From assembly GCA_946407325.1 (NCBI GenBank), contig CAMJNN010000034.1, forward strand, positions 1-11,742: a stretch of DNA of 11,742 bases, written 5' to 3'. The translations under genes were made by a program, and so were the position numbers. Shown piece by piece: positions 7,152-11,742 of the stretch. This DNA is from an uncultured Prevotellaceae bacterium. GTDB taxonomy: Bacteria > Bacteroidota > Bacteroidia > Bacteroidales > Bacteroidaceae. Numbering within the stretch: the stretch's first letter is position 1; each line of letters opens with the position of its first letter. The notes beneath the pieces were generated by a model. It was not told the origin of the DNA. It ran no database searches and was given only the letters and a program-made list of their open reading frames with translations.

Positions 7152-7203
7152 CTTCCACAGGCACACCTATTGCAATCTTCTCAGACTTTTCTTTTTTTCG
7201 GGT

Positions 7204-7223
7204 GCAAAAATACATGTTTTTGC
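7204..7223. repeat. 20-bp imperfect palindrome over the -7 box, possible operator
   Basis: The plus strand reads gcaaaaa, tacatg, tttttgc: two 7-bp inverted arms around a 6-base centre. The left arm contains most of the -7 element of the predicted promoter, and the right arm lies in its spacer. The position and 20-bp length would suit a dimeric repressor, but A/T tracts can form such symmetry by chance, and no regulator gene is in the window. It is not a terminator: the arms are mostly A and T. Confidence 0.45.
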
Positions 7224-7235
7224 TGGAATAGCAAT
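7205..7235 (-). promoter_or_regulatory. Bacteroidetes-type promoter of the left operon
   Basis: On the minus strand a -7 box TATTTTTG (7212-7205) exactly fits the Bacteroidetes consensus TAnnTTTG. An ATTG (7235-7232) stands 19 bases upstream, fitting the TTTG -33 element except for its first base. Transcription would begin near 7200, giving a leader of about 50 bases before the ATG at 7151. It lies in the only sizeable non-coding gap of the window (7152-7314) and points into the biosynthetic operon. No convincing GC-rich terminator for the upstream transporter is seen in this gap, so read-through into the operon is possible. The leader itself is A-rich, with no recognisable riboswitch. Confidence 0.65.
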
Positions 7236-7314
7236 GTTTTATTTCACTTATATTATGTTCTAAATTCAACAATTTGGCTGTTTGGCGTGTTTTTGCATCG
7301 GTGTCAAACGCATT

Positions 7315-9108
7315 CTATCGCATTGGGTATAGCAGATTGACAATTATCAGCATCACAGGCAACAGAACCATGTGCATGACGATGCCCAAGCGGGCAAAGT
7401 CGGTGAAACGGAAAGAACCTGGACCGTACACCAGCATGTGGGTGGAACTGCCAATGGGGGATGCAAAGCTAAGCGTTACGCTGAGCATGAGTGACATGAC
7501 AAATGGCATGGGGTCGCAATCCAACAGCACAGCCTGTCGGTACATAATGGGGAAGAATACGGCAGCGGCACCTACATCGCTGATGAATTCGCTCACCACC
7601 GAGGCCAATAGGCACATGACAACCATGATGACATAGGGGTTGGTACCGCAGATATCAAGTACGCTGGTAGCCACGAAGCTGGCCACACCAGTCTTTGCGA
7701 TAGCCACTGAGAAAACCACCGTAGAGCCGAGAATAAGCAGCAGGTCCCATTCGATGTATTTTGTGACATCGTTGATGCGGCAGCATCCCATCATCATCAG
7801 CACTCCCGCTGCCAGCATCGCACTGCTGATGAGTGACAACACATGGAACGACGAAGCTAAGAACATCAGCGTCAGTACGATGGCAGAAAGGATGGTCTTG
7901 AATCCTAACTGTGGAACGAACTGACTATCGAAGAACTTGAGTGAACGGCGGTTGTTCTCTTCCAACTGACTTTCACCCTTAGATGGACATTCTAACAGCA
8001 GGGAGTCGCCTGCTTCCAGACTGATCTCACGAGGCAGCCCTTCTACACGATGTCCCTGGCGGGCTACAGCTACTAGGGCTACATTGTTCTTTCGTTCAAA
8101 GTCGCAATTATTCATTGACTTGCCAATAAGTTCGCTACCGAAAGTGACATAGGCAGTGCGCATGCGTCGCTTGGTGTCTATCTCGTTGATGCTCCATACA
8201 TGATGATCGGCAGCTGCCAATCCGTGGGTGCGCTTCAGCTCCAGCAGGTCGTTGATCTGTCCGGCATAGATCAGGCGGTCGCCACCCATGATATATTCGT
8301 CCTTGGGCACAGGCATCACAATTTCACGGTCAAAATGCATGATTTCGATGAGAGATCCGCCCTTGGGGTTGAACAGTCCGGCTTCTTCTACGGTCTCCAT
8401 CACATGCGGGTTGTCGGTAGGCACCAGCAGTTCGACGGTATAGTCGCTGGTTGCCTCGAATGACACTTCAGACGATTCTCTTTCCGGGATGAAACGTTGC
8501 ATGATAACTACCAGTAGCATGCCCAATAAGGTAAGGATGATGCCTGGCAGCATAGGGGCAAAAATGTCCATTGAATGACCTGTCTCAGTCATATAGAGGC
8601 CAGCTACCAGCAGGTTGGATGAGCTGCCCAACAGGGTACACATACCACCCAAGGTGGCTGCATAGCTCAAAGGCATCAGCAGTTTAGAGGGGGAGATGTT
8701 CAGCTTGCGCGACCATATATTGACGGCATCGATAAACAATGATACTATGTTTGACGAGTTGAGGAAGGCAGCAAGGATGCTGGTAGGGATCATCAACTTG
8801 ACGATAGCCCATCCAAAGTTCCTGGCATTGCCTAATACGTTCTGGGTAAGCCAATAGAGGACACCCGTCTGAATGAGTCCGGCTATGATGACGAAGAAAG
8901 CAGCATTGACCACTACTGGTTCGCTACTGAAGCCCGCCATACCTTCTTCATCGGTGACGATGCCCGTCACCAGTAATATCGTTAAAGCACCAAGGAAAGA
9001 CACCTCTGCAGGAATGTTAGATTTAGCCATTACCACAAAGATGCTGAACATGGTTAGGATAGTAATCCATCCACCTACACTTATACCCCAAATAACTTCT
9101 TCTATCAT
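7315..9108 (-). CDS. SLC13/DASS-family transporter with two TrkA-C (RCK_C) domains
   Basis: A 597-residue inner-membrane permease. Membrane helices fill residues about 10-205 and 400-595, and between them lie two cytosolic TrkA-C-like domains (about 218-300 and 305-385). The second reads VTFGSELIGKSM...ARQGHRVEGLP...EAGDSLLLECP. The paired helical-hairpin motifs of the family are present but altered: AAFLNSSN (113-120), LLGSSSNLL (159-167), SEFISDVGAAA (506-516) and SPIGSSTHMLVYGPG (550-564). Relatives with this layout are sodium-coupled anion carriers for sulfate, dicarboxylates or similar ions, often annotated only as SLC13 permeases; the TrkA-C pair is thought to sense a ligand. The ATG at 9108 follows the GntP stop by 37 bases, so it may share that transcript. 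The substrate cannot be predicted, and the altered motifs make sodium coupling uncertain. Confidence 0.88.
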   Translation of the reverse strand: MIEEVIWGISVGGWITILTMFSIFVVMAKSNIPAEVSFLGALTILLVTGIVTDEEGMAGFSSEPVVVNAAFFVIIAGLIQTGVLYWLTQNVLGNARNFGWAIVKLMIPTSILAAFLNSSNIVSLFIDAVNIWSRKLNISPSKLLMPLSYAATLGGMCTLLGSSSNLLVAGLYMTETGHSMDIFAPMLPGIILTLLGMLLVVIMQRFIPERESSEVSFEATSDYTVELLVPTDNPHVMETVEEAGLFNPKGGSLIEIMHFDREIVMPVPKDEYIMGGDRLIYAGQINDLLELKRTHGLAAADHHVWSINEIDTKRRMRTAYVTFGSELIGKSMNNCDFERKNNVALVAVARQGHRVEGLPREISLEAGDSLLLECPSKGESQLEENNRRSLKFFDSQFVPQLGFKTILSAIVLTLMFLASSFHVLSLISSAMLAAGVLMMMGCCRINDVTKYIEWDLLLILGSTVVFSVAIAKTGVASFVATSVLDICGTNPYVIMVVMCLLASVVSEFISDVGAAAVFFPIMYRQAVLLDCDPMPFVMSLMLSVTLSFASPIGSSTHMLVYGPGSFRFTDFARLGIVMHMVLLPVMLIIVNLLYPMR

Positions 9109-9145
9109 CGTTTCTATCTATCTTATTCCATTCAAAATAACGTTA

Positions 9146-10498
9146 CTATACAAATATTGAAATGACCAATGCTACCAGAAAGCCGGTGGTACCCACCAAG
9201 GTTTCCATCACCGTCCAGGTCTTGAGGGTGGTGGTCTCATCCATACCTACCAAAGACTTGACCAACCAGAAACCTGAGTCGTTGAAATGGGAGCAAACGG
9301 TAGAGCCTCCTGCAATGGCGGCTGTGGTGCATGCCAGGTAGATGGGTGAGAGGTTGCTCACCTCAGGCATGGAGGCAATGATGCCTGCTGCCATTGTCAT
9401 GGCCACTGTAGCGGAGCCAACAGAGATGCGTACTAAGGCTGCTACTACGAACGCTACCACCACAATAGGCAGTGAAGCCGAAGCTACTGCATCGCCTATC
9501 ACAATGCCTAATCCAGAGTTCTGCAAGATGTATCTCAAGACGCCACCAGATGCTGTAACTAACAAAATCAATCCAGTGGGTTCCAGACTTTTAGTCATCA
9601 CTCTTTCAAGTTCTGCTTTAGTATATCCATGCCCATATCCGAGGATAATCATGGCCACAACAACAGCGATGGTAAGTGCCACAAATGGCTCACCCAAAAA
9701 CGCCAAGATGGGTTGCACGCTACTCATGGCTGGTACCACCTTCGCCACAGAATTGAGGATGATCAAAACCAGAGGAATCAGTACGATGCCCACAATCACC
9801 CAGAACGATGGCAACTTACTTTCGTCGATATCTGGCTGGTTCGCCACATGCTCAGGCACGGGGATATGGAACTTCTTACCGGCAATGCTTCCCCAGATAG
9901 GACCTGCCACAATCATTGACACGATGCCGCAACAGATGCCTACCATAATGACCCATCCCAGTTCCACATTCAACATAGTGGCCACCAGTACCGGACCAGG
10001 AGTAGGGGGGATGAAGGCGTGACCTACGGCCAGGCCTGCCAACAATGGGATGGCATAATACAGGGTGGAGCGTTTAGTGCGCTTAGCCAACGAGAATGCT
10101 AAAGGTATCAGGATGATGAGACCTGCATCAAAGAATACAGGCATAGCGATGACCAAGCCTGTGATGCCCAATGCCCACGCTGCTTTCTGATCGCCAAACT
10201 TGCGTACCATAGTGACAGCTAAGGTCTGTGCGCCACCAGAGGCTTCCAAGATAGCACCAAACATAGAGCCTAAGCCTACTAACAAGGCGATGCCTTTCAG
10301 GGTTTCACCAATGCCTTGGTTTACAGAACCTACGATCTCGCTGTAAGGCATACCTGCCATCAGTCCGATGGCTATGGCGCCAATCAAGATGGCTATCATG
10401 GCCTGTACCTTGAACCTGATGATAAGCACCAGCAATATCACCAAGCCAATTAAGGCAGCTATTATCAATCTTGTGGGATCTAGCATCACTTCATTCAT
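9146..10498 (-). CDS. GntP-family gluconate-type proton symporter
   Basis: A 450-residue hydrophobic protein, the normal length for GntP/GntT-type symporters, with about a dozen membrane helices. Family marks include IAMPVFFDAGLI (about 117-128), HAFIPPTPGPVLVA (160-173), VGSATVAMTMAAGI and the highly conserved HFNDSGFW (about 406-413), which corresponds to HVNDAGFW in E. coli gluconate permeases. It should import gluconate or a related sugar acid (glycerate, idonate or fructuronate are alternatives) together with protons. The ATG at 10498 overlaps the stop of the IlvD/Edd-type dehydratase as ATGA, so transporter and dehydratase are co-expressed. This supports a sugar-acid substrate that is dehydrated after entry. 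No kinase or 2-keto-3-deoxy acid aldolase is seen in the window. The gene appears intact; the family is certain and the exact substrate is open. Confidence 0.93.
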   Translation of the reverse strand: MNEVMLDPTRLIIAALIGLVILLVLIIRFKVQAMIAILIGAIAIGLMAGMPYSEIVGSVNQGIGETLKGIALLVGLGSMFGAILEASGGAQTLAVTMVRKFGDQKAAWALGITGLVIAMPVFFDAGLIILIPLAFSLAKRTKRSTLYYAIPLLAGLAVGHAFIPPTPGPVLVATMLNVELGWVIMVGICCGIVSMIVAGPIWGSIAGKKFHIPVPEHVANQPDIDESKLPSFWVIVGIVLIPLVLIILNSVAKVVPAMSSVQPILAFLGEPFVALTIAVVVAMIILGYGHGYTKAELERVMTKSLEPTGLILLVTASGGVLRYILQNSGLGIVIGDAVASASLPIVVVAFVVAALVRISVGSATVAMTMAAGIIASMPEVSNLSPIYLACTTAAIAGGSTVCSHFNDSGFWLVKSLVGMDETTTLKTWTVMETLVGTTGFLVALVISIFV

Positions 10499-11742
10499 TC
10501 CATATATCCTCCCTTCATTGGTGAGACAGCTTTCTCAGAAAACAGCTTCAGTACGCCCTTTTTATACTTTGCTTCCTTGGGTTTCCAAACTGCTTTTCGC
10601 TGAGCCAATACCTTATCTACCTCGTTACAAGGCATCTCAATGCCGTTGATACCTACCACTTCCAGTACTCGGGCAGGGATATCGATGTGAATCAAATCAC
10701 CTTCCTCTATCAATGCGATAGGACCACCTTCAGCTGCTTCTGGCGACACATGTCCGATGGCAGGACCTTTTGAGGCTCCGGAGAAGCGTCCGTCGGTAAT
10801 CAAAGCGATGGATTTGCCTAATTCTGCATCCGATGAAATAGCCTCGGTTGTATAGAACATCTCTGGCATGCCAGAGCCTTTAGGACCCTCATAGCGGATA
10901 ATGACAGCATCACCAGGTTTGATTTGGTGAGATAATACAGCTGCGATGGCATCTTCCTCACAATCGAATGGACGAGCCTTCAGAACGGCTTGGAACATCT
11001 CCTTGGGCACAGCAGAATGCTTTACCACAGAACCTTCAGGGGCAAGGTTGCCCTTCAGAATAGCCACCGTACCATTATCACCAATAGGATGATCGAAACG
11101 GCGAATCACATCTGTACGCTTCAGGTTCCATTTTTTGAGGTATTGTTCGCATTTATCGTAAAAACCATTGGCTTTTAGCTCTTCCAGGTTCTCGCCCAAG
11201 GTCTTGCCTGTTACGGTCATCACATCCAGATGCAGCATCGATTTGATTTCCTCCATCACAGCTGGTACGCCTCCTGCATAGTAGAAGAACTGTGCTGGCC
11301 AACGACCTGCCGGACGAATATCCAATAGATAATGCGCCCCACGATGCATACGGTCGAAGGTGTCGCTATCAATCTTGATACCCAGTTCGTGAGCGATGGC
11401 AGGGATGTGTAGCAGTGAGTTAGTGGAACCGCTGATGGCAGCATGTACCATAATGGCATTCTCAAACGCTTCCTTGGTGACTATGTCACTGGCTTTCAGT
11501 CCGCGATTCACTAACTCCAGTACCTGCATTCCAGCTTTGTAGGCCATTGCTTTCAGGTCGTCGGAAGTAGCAGGCATCAGGGCTGAGCCGGGCAACATCA
11601 AGCCCAAGGCTTCTGCCATGATCTGCATGGTGCTAGCGGTACCCATAAACGAACAGGCACCACAAGAAGGACAAGCATGGTGTTTATAGAACAGCAGTTG
11701 CTCCTGGCTGATCTCGCCACGTTGACACATAGCAGAGTAGGC
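10495..11742 (-). CDS. IlvD/Edd-family dehydratase, C-terminal part (sugar-acid dehydratase likely)
   Basis: About 415 codons; the N-terminus lies beyond the right edge, and the frame stays open to the last base. Near the visible start is ACPSCGACSFMGTASTM, in which the last Cys (codon 11655-11653) matches an iron-sulfur cluster ligand of the family. Further marks are AISGSTNSLLHIPAIA, YEGPKGSGMPEM and DGRFSGASKGPAIGHVSPEAAEGG, whose Ser in GRFSG is the proposed catalytic base. The enzyme removes water from a 2,3-dihydroxy acid in the cytosol. The MGTAST form of the cysteine motif recalls sugar-acid dehydratases such as L-arabonate dehydratase, whereas valine/isoleucine-pathway IlvD usually has MFTAN or MYTAN. 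Together with the overlapping GntP gene this favours a gluconate- or pentonate-type substrate giving a 2-keto-3-deoxy acid. Dihydroxy-acid dehydratase for branched-chain amino acids remains possible. Confidence 0.88.
   Translation of the reverse strand, partial: AYSAMCQRGEISQEQLLFYKHHACPSCGACSFMGTASTMQIMAEALGLMLPGSALMPATSDDLKAMAYKAGMQVLELVNRGLKASDIVTKEAFENAIMVHAAISGSTNSLLHIPAIAHELGIKIDSDTFDRMHRGAHYLLDIRPAGRWPAQFFYYAGGVPAVMEEIKSMLHLDVMTVTGKTLGENLEELKANGFYDKCEQYLKKWNLKRTDVIRRFDHPIGDNGTVAILKGNLAPEGSVVKHSAVPKEMFQAVLKARPFDCEEDAIAAVLSHQIKPGDAVIIRYEGPKGSGMPEMFYTTEAISSDAELGKSIALITDGRFSGASKGPAIGHVSPEAAEGGPIALIEEGDLIHIDIPARVLEVVGINGIEMPCNEVDKVLAQRKAVWKPKEAKYKKGVLKLFSEKAVSPMKGGYME

Noticed and set aside
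7152..7166. GTG start giving five extra residues on the BcerS-like protein
   Set aside because: The ATG at 7151 is in frame, the extension (MCLWK) adds no family feature, and GTG is the less likely start.
7262..7275. Small inverted repeat aaatt-caac-aattt, considered as a terminator of the SLC13 gene
   Set aside because: The 5-bp stem is all A/T and no T-tract follows on the minus strand, so it would be too weak for intrinsic termination. It lies upstream of the -33 box and could be chance.
9109..9145. TAACGTTA palindrome and TTATTTTG in the GntP/SLC13 gap, considered as a promoter
   Set aside because: It does not fit TAnnTTTG and has no -33 element at the right distance; the 37-base gap suits read-through from the GntP gene.
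9342..10022. Plus-strand open frame of 226 codons
   Set aside because: It lies wholly within the GntP gene on the opposite strand, is rich in Met, Thr and Ala as expected from an antisense reading of membrane-protein codons, and shows no domain pattern.
1..11742. CRISPR arrays, tRNA or rRNA genes, insertion sequences, phage or defence genes
   Set aside because: No regularly spaced repeats, RNA gene signatures, transposase frames or terminal inverted repeats were seen; almost the whole window is filled by the intact minus-strand genes listed.

Overview
The window looks like a chromosomal segment from a Bacteroidales bacterium, most likely a gut or oral Prevotella/Segatella-type organism. The basis is the one recognisable promoter, of the Bacteroidetes TTG / TAnnTTTG type, A-rich leaders with little Shine-Dalgarno sequence, and the protein families present. 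All nine coding regions lie on the minus strand and are densely packed, so transcription runs from right (11742) to left (1).

Right half (11742 to 7315): a carbon-acid uptake and catabolism block. It holds an IlvD/Edd-family dehydratase cut by the window edge, a GntP-family gluconate-type symporter whose start codon overlaps the dehydratase stop, and a divergent SLC13-type transporter with two cytosolic TrkA-C (RCK_C) domains. The overlap suggests that the permease imports a sugar acid and the dehydratase converts it to a 2-keto-3-deoxy acid. The SLC13 gene may be co-transcribed, but its substrate is unknown.

Boundary (7152 to 7314): the only sizeable non-coding gap. It carries a good Bacteroidetes-type promoter pointing left, and a 20-bp imperfect palindrome covers its -7 box.

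Left half (7151 to 1): the start of a type II fatty-acid/polyketide-like operon of the aryl-polyene / dialkylresorcinol (flexirubin-like) pigment type. In transcription order it encodes a GNAT-fold protein resembling the bacterial ceramide synthase (BcerS-like) family, a FabF-type ketosynthase, an acyl carrier protein, a FabZ-like hotdog protein, an MMPL/RND lipid exporter, a CrtI-like FAD oxidoreductase and a FabG-like reductase cut by the window edge. The last four genes are joined by ATGA stop/start overlaps, which suggests translational coupling. A working model is that the ketosynthase, ACP, reductase and hotdog protein build an acyl or polyene chain, the FAD enzyme adjusts its double bonds, and the MMPL protein moves the lipid product towards the outer membrane. 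The aryl-starter enzymes, second ketosynthase and acyltransferase that would settle the cluster type are not in the window and would be expected beyond position 1.

The most useful leads are the ceramide-synthase-like first gene, the hotdog protein that lacks the usual catalytic His, the MMPL exporter with one Asp-Tyr proton-relay pair lost, and the promoter-embedded palindrome.
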